This document shows, piece by piece, positions 1 to 15,000 of a stretch of DNA of 64,000 nt. The position numbers and the translations under genes are program-made. Source of the DNA: Sipunculus nudus (taxonomy: Eukaryota; Annelida; Sipuncula; Golfingiida; Sipunculidae); assembly GCA_026874595.1 (NCBI GenBank), contig CM049316.1, positions 4,788,339 to 4,852,338 on the forward strand, given 5' to 3'. Within the stretch, counting starts at the first letter, position 1; each line of letters opens with the position of its first letter. Under the pieces are notes generated by a model. The model saw only the letters and a list, made by a program, of their open reading frames with translations, did no database searches and was not told where the DNA came from.

Positions 1-3000
1 TCTTTTATGTAAATTTTAAACCAATTAGAAGTTCTGTTGACTGTATTACCAGGTGAATATTTAAACAATTCACACTGATAATCTTTTATGTAAATTTTAA
101 ACCAATTAGAAGTTCTGTTGACTGTATTACCAGGTGAATATTTAAACAATTCACACTGATAATCTTTTATGTAAAATTTAAACCAATTAGAAGTACTGTA
201 GACAGTATTACCAGGTGAATATTTAAACAATTCACACTGATAATCTTTTATGTAAAATTTAAACCAATTAGAAGTTCTGTTGACTGTATTACCAGGTGAA
301 TATTTAAACAATTCACACTGATAATCTTTTATGTAAATTTTAAACCAATTAGAAGTTCTGTTGACTGTATTACCAGGTGAATATTTAAACAATTCACACT
401 GATAATCTTTTATGTAAATTTTAAACCAATTAGAAGTTCTGTTGACTGTATTACCAGGTGAATATTTAAACAATTCACACTGATAATCTTTTATGTAAAA
501 TTTAAACCAATTAGAAGTTCTGTTGACAGTATTACCAGGTGAATATTTAAACAATTCACACTGATAATCTTTTATGTAAATTTTAAACCAATTAGAAGTT
601 CTGTTGACTGTATTACCAGGTGAATATTTAAACAATTCACACTGATAATCTTTTATGTAAAATTTAAACCAATTAAAAGTACTGTAGACTGTATTACCAG
701 GTGAATATTTAAACAATTCACACTGATAATCTTTTATGTAAAATTTAAACCAATTAGAAGTACTGTTGACTGTATTACCAGGTGAATATTTAAACAATTC
801 ACACTGATAATCTTTTATGTAAAATTTAAACCAATTAGAAGTTCTGTTGACAGTATTACCAGGTGAATATTTAAACAATTCACACTGATAATCTTTTATG
901 TAAATTTTAAACCAATTAGAAGTTCTGTTGACTGTATTACCAGGTGAATATTTAAACAATTCACACTGATAATCTTTTATGTAAATTTTAAACCAATTAA
1001 AAGTACTGTAGACTGTATTACCAGGTGAATATTTAAACAATTCACACTGATAATCTTTTATGTAAAATTTAAACCAATTAGAAGTACTGTTGACTGTATT
1101 ACCAGGTGAATATTTAAACAATTCACACTGATAATCTTTTATGTAAATTTTAAACCAATTAGAAGTTCTGTTGACTGTATTACCAGGTGAATATTTAAAC
1201 AATTTACACTGATAATCTTTTATGTAAAATTTAAACCAATTAGAAGTTCTGTAGACTGTATTACCAGGTGAATATTTAAACAATTCACACTGATAATCTT
1301 TTATGTAAAATTTAAACCAATTAGAAGTACTGTAGACAGTATTACCAGGTGAATATTTAAACAATTCACACTGATAATCTTTTATGTAAAATTTAAACCA
1401 ATTAGAAGTTCTGTTGACTGTATTACCAGGTGAATATTTAAACAATTCACACTGATAATCTTTTATGTAAATTTTAAACCAATTAGAAGTTCTGTAGACA
1501 GTATTACCAGGTGAATATTTAAACAATTCACACTGATAATCTTTTATGTAAAATTTAAACCAATTAGAAGTACTGTAGACAGTATTACCAGGTGAATATT
1601 TAAACAATTCACACTGATAATCTTTTATGTAAAATTTAAACCAATTAGAAGTTCTGTTGACTGTATTACCAGGTGAATATTTAAACAATTCACACTGATA
1701 ATCTTTTATGTAAAATTTAAACCAATTAGAAGTTCTGTTGACTGTATTACCAGGTGAATATTTAAACAATTCACACTGATAATCTTTTATGTAAAATTTA
1801 AACCAATTAGAAGTACTGTTGACTGTATTACCAGGTGAATATTTAAACAATTCACACTGATAATCTTTTATGTAAAATTTAAACCAATTAGAAGTACTGT
1901 AGACAGTATTACCAGGTGAATATTTAAACAATTCACACTGATAATCTTTTATGTAAAATTTAAACCAATTAGAAGTTCTGTTGACTGTATTACCAGGTGA
2001 ATATTTAAACAATTCACACTGATAATCTTTTATGTAAATTTTAAACCAATTAGAAGTTCTGTTGACTGTATTACCAGGTGAATATTTAAACAATTCACAC
2101 TGATAATCTTTTATGTAAAATTTAAACCAATTAGAAGTACTGTAGACAGTATTACCAGGTGAATATTTAAACAATTCACACTGATAATCTTTTATGTAAA
2201 ATTTAAACCAATTAGAAGTTCTGTTGACTGTATTACCAGGTGAATATTTAAACAATTCACACTGATAATCTTTTATGTAAATTTTAAACCAATTAGAAGT
2301 TCTGTTGACTGTATTACCAGGTGAATATTTAAACAATTCACACTGATAATCTTTTATGTAAAATTTAAACCAATTAGAAGTTCTGTTGACTGTATTACCA
2401 GGTGAATATTTAAACAATTCACACTGATAATCTTTTATGTAAAATTTAAACCAATTAGAAGTACTGTAGACAGTATTACCAGGTGAATATTTAAACAATT
2501 CACACTGATAATCTTTTATGTAAATTTTAAACCAATTAGAAGTACTGTAGACAGTATTACCAGGTGAATATTTAAACAATTCACACTGATAATCTTTTAT
2601 GTAAATTTTAAACCAATTAGAAGTTCTGTTGACTGTATTACCAGGTGAATATTTAAACAATTCACACTGATAATCTTTTATGTAAAATTTAAACCAATTA
2701 GAAGTACTGTAGACAGTATTACCAGGTGAATATTTAAACAATTCACACTGATAATCTTTTATGTAAAATTTAAACCAATTAGAAGTTCTGTTGACTGTAT
2801 TACCAGGTGAATATTTAAACAATTCACACTGATAATCTTTTATGTAAAATTTAAACCAATTAGAAGTTCTGTTGACTGTATTACCAGGTGAATATTTAAA
2901 CAATTCACACTGATAATCTTTTATGTAAAATTTAAACCAATTAGAAGTTCTGTTGACAGTATTACCAGGTGAATATTTAAACAATTCACACTGATAATCT

Positions 3001-6000
3001 TTTATGTAAAATTTAAACCAATTAGAAGTTCTGTTGACTGTATTACCAGGTGAATATTTAAACAATTCACACTGATAATCTTTTATGTAAAATTTAAACC
3101 AATTAGAAGTTCTGTTGACTGTATTACCAGGTGAATATTTAAACAATTCACACTGATAATCTTTTATGTAAAATTTAAACCAATTAGAAGTACTGTAGAC
3201 TGTATTACCAGGTGAATATTTAAACAATTCACACTGATAATCTTTTATGTAAATTTTAAACCAATTAGAAGTACTGTAGACAGTATTACCAGGTGAATAT
3301 TTAAACAATTCACACTGATAATCTTTTATGTAAAATTTAAACCAATTAGAAGTACTGTAGACAGTATTACCAGGTGAATATTTAAACAATTCACACTGAT
3401 AATCTTTTATGTAAAATTTAAACCAATTAGAAGTTCTGTTGACTGTATTACCAGGTGAATATTTAAACAATTCACACTGATAATCTTTTATGTAAATTTT
3501 AAACCAATTAGAAGTTCTGTTGACTGTATTACCAGGTGAATATTTAAACAATTCACACTGATAATCTTTTATGTAAAATTTAAACCAATTAGAAGTACTG
3601 TAGACAGTATTACCAGGTGAATGTTTAAACAATTCACACTGATAATCTTTTATGTAAATTTTAAACCAATTAGAAGTTCTGTTGACTGTATTACCAGGTG
3701 AATATTTAAACAATTCACACTGATAATCTTTTATGTAAAATTTAAACCAATTAGAAGTTCTGTTGACTGTATTACCAGGTGAATATTTAAACAATTCACA
3801 CTGATAATCTTTTATGTAAATTTTAAACCAATTAGAAGTTCTGTTGACTGTATTACCAGGTGAATATTTAAACAATTCACACTGATAATCTTTTATGTAA
3901 AATTTAAACCAATTAGAAGTTCTGTTGACTGTATTACCAGGTGAATATTTAAACAATTCACACTGATAATCTTTTATGTAAATTTTAAACCAATTAGAAG
4001 TTCTGTTGACTGTATTACCAGGTGAATATTTAAACAATTCACACTGATAATCTTTTATGTAAAATTTAAACCAATTAGAAGTTCTGTTGACTGTATTACC
4101 AGGTGAATATTTAAACAATTCACACTGATAATCTTTTATGTAAAATTTAAACCAATTAGAAGTTCTGTTGACTGTATTACCAGGTGAATATTTAAACAAT
4201 TCACACTGATAATCTTTTATGTAAAATTTAAACCAATTAGAAGTTCTGTTGACTGTATTACCAGGTGAATATTTAAACAATTCACACTGATAATCTTTTA
4301 TGTAAAATTTAAACCAATTAGAAGTTCTGTTGACTGTATTACCAGGTGAATATTTAAACAATTCACACTGATAATCTTTTATGTAAATTTTAAACCAATT
4401 AGAAGTTCTGTTGACTGTATTACCAGGTGAATATTTAAACAATTCACACTGATAATCTTTTATGTAAAATTTAAACCAATTAGAAGTTCTGTTGACTGTA
4501 TTACCAGGTGAATATTTAAACAATTCACACTGATAATCTTTTATGTAAATTTAAACCAATTAGAAGTTCTGTTGACTGTATTACCAGGTGAATATTTAAA
4601 CAATTCACACTGATAATCTTTTATGTAAAATTTAAACCAATTAGAAGTACTGTAGACAGTATTACCAGGTGAATATTTAAACAATTCACACTGATAATCT
4701 TTTATGTAAAATTTAAACCAATTAGAAGTTCTGTTGACTGTATTACCAGGTGAATATTTAAACAATTCACACTGATAATCTTTTATGTAAAATTTAAACC
4801 AATTAGAAGTACTGTAGACTGTATTACCAGGTGAATATTTAAACAATTCACACTGATAATCTTTTATGTAAAATTTAAACCAATTAGAAGTTCTGTTGAC
4901 TGTATTACCAGGTGAATATTTAAACAATTCACACTGATAATCTTTTATGTAAAATTTAAACCAATTAGAAGTTCTGTTGACTGTATTACCAGGTGAATAT
5001 TTAAACAATTCACACTGATAATCTTTTATGTAAATTTTAAACCAATTAGAAGTTCTGTTGACTGTATTACCAGGTGAATATTTAAACAATTCACACTGAT
5101 AATCTTTTATGTAAAATTTAAACCAATTAGAAGTACTGTAGACTGTATTACCAGGTGAATATTTAAACAATTCACACTGATAATCTTTTATGTAAAATTT
5201 AAACCAATTAGAAGTTCTGTTGACTGTATTACCAGGTGAATATTTAAACAATTCACACTGATAATCTTTTATGTAAATTTTAAACCAATTAGAAGTTCTG
5301 TTGACTGTATTACCAGGTGAATATTTAAACAATTCACACTGATAATCTTTTATGTAAAATTTAAACCAATTAGAAGTACTGTAGACAGTATTACCAGGTG
5401 AATATTTAAACAATTCACACTGATAATCTTTTATGTAAAATTTAAACCAATTAGAAGTTCTGTTGACTGTATTACCAGGTGAATATTTAAACAATTCACA
5501 CTGATAATCTTTTATGTAAAATTTAAACCAATTAGAAGTTCTGTTGACTGTATTACCAGGTGAATATTTAAACAATTCACACTGATAATCTTTTATGTAA
5601 ATTTTAAACCAATTAGAAGTTCTGTTGACTGTATTACCAGGTGAATATTTAAACAATTCACACTGATAATCTTTTATGTAAAATTTAAACCAATTAGAAG
5701 TTCTGTTGACTGTATTACCAGGTGAATATTTAAACAATTCACACTGATAATCTTTTATGTAAATTTTAAACCAATTAGAAGTTCTGTTGACTGTATTACC
5801 AGGTGAATATTTAAACAATTCACACTGATAATCTTTTATGTAAAATTTAAACCAATTAGAAGTTCTGTTGACTGTATTACCAGGTGAATATTTAAACAAT
5901 TCACACTGATAATCTTTTATGTAAATTTTAAACCAATTAGAAGTTCTGTTGACTGTATTACCAGGTGAATATTTAAACAATTCACACTGATAATCTTTTA

Positions 6001-9000
6001 TGTAAATTTTAAACCAATTAGAAGTTCTGTTGACTGTATTACCAGGTGAATATTTAAACAATTCACACTGATAATCTTTTATGTAAATTTTAAACCAATT
6101 AGAAGTTCTGTTGACTGTATTACCAGGTGAATATTTAAACAATTCACACTGATAATCTTTTATGTAAATTTAAACCAATTAGAAGTTCTGTTGACTGTAT
6201 TACCAGGTGAATATTTAAACAATTCACACTGATAATCTTTTATGTAAATTTTAAACCAATTAGAAGTTCTGTTGACTGTATTACCAGGTGAATATTTAAA
6301 CAATTCACACTGATAATCTTTTATGTAAAATGTAAACCAATTAGAAGTTCTGTTGACTGTATTACCAGGTGAATATTTAAACAATTCACACTGATAATCT
6401 TTTATGTAAAATTTAAACCAATTAGAAGTACTGTAGACTGTATTACCAGGTGAATATTTAAACAATTCACACTGATAATCTTTTATGTAAAATTTAAACC
6501 AATTAGAAGTTCTGTTGACTGTATTACCAGGTGAATATTTAAACAATTCACACTGATAATCTTTTATGTAAATTTTAAACCAATTAGAAGTTCTGTTGAC
6601 TGTATTACCAGGTGAATATTTAAACAATTCACACTGATAATCTTTTATGTAAAATTTAAACCAATTAGAAGTACTGTTGACTGTATTACCAGGTGAATAT
6701 TTAAACAATTCACACTGATAATCTTTTATGTAAATTTTAAACCAATTAGAAGTTCTGTTGACTGTATTACCAGGTGAATATTTAAACAATTCACACTGAT
6801 AATCTTTTATGTAAAATTTAAACCAATTAGAAGTTCTGTTGACTGTATTACCAGGTGAATATTTAAACAATTCACACTGATAATCTTTTATGTAAAATTT
6901 AAACCAATTAGAAGTACTGTTGACTGTATTACCAGGTGAATATTTAAACAATTCACACTGATAATCTTTTATGTAAAATTTAAACCAATTAGAAGTTCTG
7001 TTGACTGTATTACCAGGTGAATATTTAAACAATTCACACTGATAATCTTTTATGTAAAATTTAAACCAATTAGAAGTTCTGTTGACTGTATTACCAGGTG
7101 AATGTTTAAACAATTCACACTGATAATCTTTTATGTAAAATTTAAACCAATTAGAAGTTCTGTTGACTGTATTACCAGGTGAATGTTTAAACAATTCACA
7201 CTGATAATCTTTTATGTAAAATTTAAACCAATTAGAAGTTCTGTTGACTGTATTACCAGGTGAATGTTTAAACAATTCACACTGATAATCTTTTATGTAA
7301 AATTTAAACCAATTAGAAGTTCTGTTGACTGTATTACCAGGTGAATGTTTAAACAATTCACACTGATAATCTTTTATGTAAAATTTAAACCAATTAGAAG
7401 TTCTGTTGACTGTATTACCAGGTGAATATTTAAACAATTCACACTGATAATCTTTTATGTAAAATTTAAACCAATTAGAAGTTCTGTTGACTGTATTACC
7501 AGGTGAATATTTAAACAATTCACACTGATAATCTTTAATGTAAAATTTAAACCAATTAGAAGTTCTGTTGACTGTATTACCAGGTGAATATTTAAACAAT
7601 TCACACTGATAATCTTTTATGTAAAATTTAAACCAACTAGAAGTTCTGTAGACAGTATTACCAGGTGAATATTTAAACAATTCACACTGATAATCTTTTA
7701 TGTAAAATTTAAACCAATTAGAAGTTCTGTTGACTGTATTACCAGGTGAATATTTAAACAATTCACACTGATAATCTTTTATGTAAATTTTAAACCACTT
7801 AGAAGTTCTGTTGACTGTATTACCAGGTGAATATTTAAACAATTCACACTGATAATCTTTTATGTAAAATTTAAACCACTTAGAAGTACTGTAGACAGTA
7901 TTACCAGGTGAATATTTAAACAATTCACACTGATAATCTTTTATGTAAAATTTAAACCAATTAGAAGTTCTGTTGACTGTATTACCAGGTGAATATTTAA
8001 ACAATTCACACTGATAATCTTTTATGTAAAATTTAAACCAATTAGAAGTTCTGTTGACTGTATTACCAGGTGAATATTTAAACAATTCACACTGATAATC
8101 TTTTATGTAAAATTTAAACCAATTAGAAGTTCTGTTGACTGTATTACCAGGTGAATATTTAAACAATTCACACTGATAATCTTTTATGTAAAATTTAAAC
8201 CAATTAGAAGTTCTGTTGACTGTATTACCAGGTGAATATTTAAACAATTCACACTGATAATCTTTTATGTAAAATTTAAACCAATTAGAAGTTCTGTTGA
8301 CTGTATTACCAGGTGAATATTTAAACAATTCACACTGATAATCTTTTATGTAAAATTTAAACCAATTAGAAGTTCTGTTGACTGTATTACCAGGTGAATA
8401 TTTAAACAATTCACACTGATAATCTTTTATGTAAAATTTAAACCAATTAGAAGTTCTGTTGACTGTATTACCAGGTGAATATTTAAACAATTCACACTGA
8501 TAATCTTTTATGTAAAATTTAAACCAATTAAAAGTACTGTAGACAGTATTACCAGGTGAATATTTAAACAATTCACACTGATAATCTTTTATGTAAAATT
8601 TAAACCAATTAGAAGTACTGTTGACTGTATTACCAGGTGAATATTTAAACAATTCACACTGATAATCTTTTATGTAAAATTTAAACCAATTAGAAGTTCT
8701 GTTGACTGTATTACCAGGTGAATATTTAAACAATTCACACTGATAATCTTTTATGTAAAATTTAAACCAATTAGAAGTTCTGTTGACTGTATTACCAGGT
8801 GAATATTTAAACAATTCACACTGATAATCTTTTATGTAAAATTTAAACCAATTAGAAGTTCTGTTGACTGTATTACCAGGTGAATATTTAAACAATTCAC
8901 ACTGATAATCTTTTATGTAAAATTTAAACCAATTAGAAGTTCTGTTGACTGTATTACCAGGTGAATATTTAAACAATTCACACTGATAATCTTTTATGTA

Positions 9001-12000
9001 AAATTTAAACCAATTAGAAGTTCTGTTGACTGTATTACCAGGTGAATATTTAAACAATTCACACTGATAATCTTTTATGTAAAATTTAAACCAATTAGAA
9101 GTTCTGTTGACTGTATTACCAGGTGAATATTTAAACAATTCACACTGATAATCTTTTATGTAAATTTTAAACCAATTAGAAGTACTGTAGACAGTATTAC
9201 CAGGTGAATATTTAAACAATTCACACTGATAATCTTTTATGTAAAATTTAAACCAATTAGAAGTACTGTAGACAGTATTACCAGGTGAATATTTAAACAA
9301 TTCACACTGATAATCTTTTATGTAAAATTTAAACCAATTAGAAGTTCTGTTGACTGTATTACCAGGTGAATATTTAAACAATTCACACTGATAATCTTTT
9401 ATGTAAAATTTAAACCAATTAGAAGTTCTGTTGACTGTATTACCAGGTGAATATTTAAACAATTCACACTGATAATCTTTTATGTAAATTTTAAACCAAT
9501 TAGAAGTACTGTAGACAGTATTACCAGGTGAATATTTAAACAATTCACACTGATAATCTTTTATGTAAAATTTAAACCAATTAGAAGTACTGTAGACAGT
9601 ATTACCAGGTGAATATTTAAACAATTCACACTGATAATCTTTTATGTAAAATTTAAACCAATTAGAAGTACTGTAGACAGTATTACCAGGTGAATATTTA
9701 AACAATTCACACTGATAATCTTTTATGTAAATTTTAAACCAATTAGAAGTTCTGTTGACTGTATTACCAGGTGAATATTTAAACAATTCACACTGATAAT
9801 CTTTTATGTAAAATTTAAACCAATTAGAAGTTCTGTTGACTGTATTACCAGGTGAATATTTAAACAATTCACACTGATAATCTTTTATGTAAAATTTAAA
9901 CCAATTAGAAGTTCTGTTGACTGTATTACCAGGTGAATATTTAAACAATTCACACTGATAATCTTTTATGTAAAATTTAAACCAATTAGAAGTTCTGTTG
10001 ACTGTATTACCAGGTGAATATTTAAACAATTCACACTGATAATCTTTTATGTAAAATTTAAACCAATTAGAAGTTCTGTTGACAGTATTACCAGGTGAAT
10101 ATTTAAACAATTCACACTGATAATCTTTTATGTAAAATTTAAACCAATTAGAAGTTCTGTTGACTGTATTACCAGGTGAATATTTAAACAATTCACACTG
10201 ATAATCTTTTATGTAAAATTTAAACCAATTAGAAGTTCTGTTGACTGTATTACCAGGTGAATATTTAAACAATTCACACTGATAATCTTTTATGTAAAAT
10301 TTAAACCAATTAGAAGTACTGTAGACAGTATTACCAGGTGAATATTTAAACAATTCACACTGATAATCTTTTATGTAAAATTTAAACCAATTAGAAGTTC
10401 TGTTGACTGTATTACCAGGTGAATATTTAAACAATTCACACTGATAATCTTTTATGTAAAATTTAAACCAATTAGAAGTTCTGTTGACTGTATTACCAGG
10501 TGAATATTTAAACAATTCACACTGATAATCTTTTATGTAAAATTTAAACCAATTAGAAGTACTGTAGACAGTATTACCAGGTGAATATTTAAACAATTCA
10601 CACTGATAATCTTTTATGTAAAATTTAAACCAATTAGAAGTTCTGTTGACTGTATTACCAGGTGAATATTTAAACAATTCACACTGATAATCTTTTATGT
10701 AAAATTTAAACCAATTAGAAGTTCTGTTGACTGTATTACCAGGTGAATATTTAAACAATTCACACTGATAATCTTTTATGTAAAATTTAAACCAATTAGA
10801 AGTTCTGTTGACTGTATTACCAGGTGAATATTTAAACAATTCACACTGATAATCTTTTATGTAAAATTTAAACCAATTAGAAGTTCTGTTGACTGTATTA
10901 CCAGGTGAATATTTAAACAATTCACACTGATAATCTTTTATGTAAAATTTAAACCAATTAGAAGTTCTGTTGACTGTATTACCAGGTGAATATTTAAACA
11001 ATTCACACTGATAATCTTTTATGTAAAATTTAAACCAATTAGAAGTTCTGTTGACTGTATTACCAGGTGAATATTTAAACAATTCACACTGATAATCTTT
11101 TATGTAAAATTTAAACCAATTAGAAGTTCTGTTGACTGTATTACCAGGTGAATATTTAAACAATTCACACTGATAATCTTTTATGTAAATTTTAAACCAA
11201 TTAGAAGTTCTGTTGACTGTATTACCAGGTGAATATTTAAACAATTCACACTGATAATCTTTTATGTAAAATTTAAACCAATTAGAAGTACTGTAGACAG
11301 TATTACCAGGTGAATATTTAAACAATTCACACTGATAATCTTTTATGTAAAATTTAAACCAATTAGAAGTTCTGTTGACTGTATTACCAGGTGAATATTT
11401 AAACAATTCACACTGATAATCTTTTATGTAAAATTTAAACCAATTAGAAGTACTGTAGACAGTATTACCAGGTGAATATTTAAACAATTCACACTGATAA
11501 TCTTTTATGTAAAATTTAAACCAATTAGAAGTTCTGTTGACTGTATTACCAGGTGAATATTTAAACAATTCACACTGATAATCTTTTATGTAAAATTTAA
11601 ACCAATTAGAAGTTCTGTTGACTGTATTACCAGGTGAATATTTAAACAATTCACACTGATAATCTTTTATGTAAATTTTAAACCAATTAGAAGTTCTGTT
11701 GACTGTATTACCAGGTGAATATTTAAACAATTCACACTGATAATCTTTTATGTAAAATTTAAACCAATTAGAAGTTCTGTTGACTGTATTACCAGGTGAA
11801 TATTTAAACAATTCACACTGATAATCTTTTATGTAAAATTTAAACCAATTAGAAGTACTGTAGACAGTATTACCAGGTGAATATTTAAACAATTCACACT
11901 GATAATCTTTTATGTAAAATTTAAACCAATTAGAAGTTCTGTTGACTGTATTACCAGGTGAATATTTAAACAATTCACACTGATAATCTTTTATGTAAAA

Positions 12001-15000
12001 TTTAAACCAATTAGAAGTTCTGTTGACTGTATTACCAGGTGAATATTTAAACAATTCACACTGATAATCTTTTATGTAAAATTTAAACCAATTAGAAGTT
12101 CTGTTGACTGTATTACCAGGTGAATATTTAAACAATTCACACTGATAATCTTTTATGTAAATTTTAAACCAATTAGAAGTTCTGTTGACTGTATTACCAG
12201 GTGAATATTTAAACAATTCACACTGATAATCTTTTATGTAAAATTTAAACCAATTAGAAGTTCTGTTGACTGTATTACCAGGTGAATATTTAAACAATTC
12301 ACACTGATAATCTTTTATGTAAATTTTAAACCAATTAGAAGTACTGTAGACTGTATTACCAGGTGAATATTTAAACAATTCACACTGATAATCTTTTATG
12401 TAAAATTTAAACCAATTAGAAGTTCTGTTGACTGTATTACCAGGTGAATATTTAAACAATTCACACTGATAATCTTTTATGTAAATTTTAAACCAATTAG
12501 AAGTTCTGTTGACTGTATTACCAGGTGAATATTTAAACAATTCACACTGATAATCTTTTATGTAAAATTTAAACCAATTAGAAGTTCTGTTGACTGTATT
12601 ACCAGGTGAATATTTAAACAATTCACACTGATAATCTTTTATGTAAATTTTAAACCAATTAGAAGTACTGTAGACTGTATTACCAGGTGAATATTTAAAC
12701 AATTCACACTGATAATCTTTTATGTAAAATTTAAACCAATTAGAAGTTCTGTTGACTGTATTACCAGGTGAATATTTAAACAATTCACACTGATAATCTT
12801 TTATGTAAATTTTAAACCAATTAGAAGTTCTGTTGACTGTATTACCAGGTGAATATTTAAACAATTCACACTGATAATCTTTTATGTAAAATTTAAACCA
12901 ATTAGAAGTACTGTAGACAGTATTACCAGGTGAATATTTAAACAATTCACACTGATAATCTTTTATGTAAAATTTAAACCAATTAGAAGTTCTGTTGACT
13001 GTATTACCAGGTGAATATTTAAACAATTCACACTGATAATCTTTTATGTAAAATTTAAACCAATTAGAAGTTCTGTTGACTGTATTACCAGGTGAATATT
13101 TAAACAATTCACACTGATAATCTTTTATGTAAATTTTAAACCAATTAGAAGTTCTGTTGACTGTATTACCAGGTGAATATTTAAACAATTCACACTGATA
13201 ATCTTTTATGTAAAATTTAAACCAATTAGAAGTTCTGTTGACTGTATTACCAGGTGAATATTTAAACAATTCACACTGATAATCTTTTATGTAAATTTTA
13301 AACAAATTAGAAGTTCTGTTGACTGTATTACCAGGTGAATATTTAAACAATTCACACTGATAATCTTTTATGTAAATTTTAAACCAATTAGAAGTTCTGT
13401 TGACTGTATTACCAGGTGAATATTTAAACAATTCACACTGATAATCTTTTATGTAAATTTAAACCAATTAGAAGTTCTGTTGACTGTATTACCAGGTGAA
13501 TATTTAAACAATTCACACTGATAATCTTTTATGTAAATTTTAAACCAATTAGAAGTTCTGTTGACTGTATTACCAGGTGAATATTTAAACAATTCACACT
13601 GATAATCTTTTATGTAAATTTAAACCAATTAGAAGTTCTGTTGACTGTATTACCAGGTGAATATTTAAACAATTCACACTGATAATCTTTTATGTAAATT
13701 TTAAACCAATTAGAAGTTCTGTTGACTGTATTACCAGGTGAATATTTAAACAATTCACACTGATAATCTTTTATGTAAAATGTAAACCAATTAGAAGTTC
13801 TGTTGACTGTATTACCAGGTGAATATTTAAACAATTCACACTGATAATCTTTTATGTAAAATTTAAACCAATTAGAAGTTCTGTTGACTGTATTACCAGG
13901 TGAATGTTTAAACAATTCACACTGATAATCTTTTATGTAAAATTTAAACCAATTAGAAGTTCTGTTGACTGTATTACCAGGTGAATGTTTAAACAATTCA
14001 CACTGATAATCTTTTATGTAAAATTTAAACCAATTAGAAGTTCTGTTGACTGTATTACCAGGTGAATGTTTAAACAATTCACACTGATAATCTTTTATGT
14101 AAAATTTAAACCAATTAGAAGTTCTGTTGACTGTATTACCAGGTGAATGTTTAAACAATTCACACTGATAATCTTTTATGTAAAATTTAAACCAATTAGA
14201 AGTTCTGTTGACTGTATTACCAGGTGAATGTTTAAACAATTCACACTGATAATCTTTTATGTAAAATTTAAACCAACTAGAAGTTCTGTTGACTGTATTA
14301 CCAGGTGAATATTTAAACAATTCACACTGATAATCTTTTATGTAAAATTTAAACCAACTAGAAGTTCTGTTGACTGTATTACCAGGTGAATATTTAAACA
14401 ATTCACACTGATAATCTTTTATGTAAAATTTAAACCAATTAGAAGTTCTGTTGACTGTATTACCAGGTGAATATTTAAACAATTCACACTGATAATCTTT
14501 TATGTAAATTTTAAACCAATTAGAAGTTCTGTTGACTGTATTACCAGGTGAATATTTAAACAATTCACACTGATAATCTTTTATGTAAAATTTAAACCAC
14601 TTAGAAGTACTGTAGACAGTATTACCAGGTGAATATTTAAACAATTCACACTGATAATCTTTTATGTAAAATTTAAACCAATTAGAAGTTCTGTTGACTG
14701 TATTACCAGGTGAATATTTAAACAATTCACACTGATAATCTTTTATGTAAAATTTAAACCAATTAGAAGTTCTGTTGACTGTATTACCAGGTGAATATTT
14801 AAACAATTCACACTGATAATCTTTTATGTAAAATTTAAACCAATTAGAAGTTCTGTTGACTGTATTACCAGGTGAATATTTAAACAATTCACACTGATAA
14901 TCTTTTATGTAAAATTTAAACCACTTAGAAGTTCTGTAGACTGTATTACCAGGTGAATATTTAAACAATTCACACTGATAATCTTTTATGTAAAATTTAA

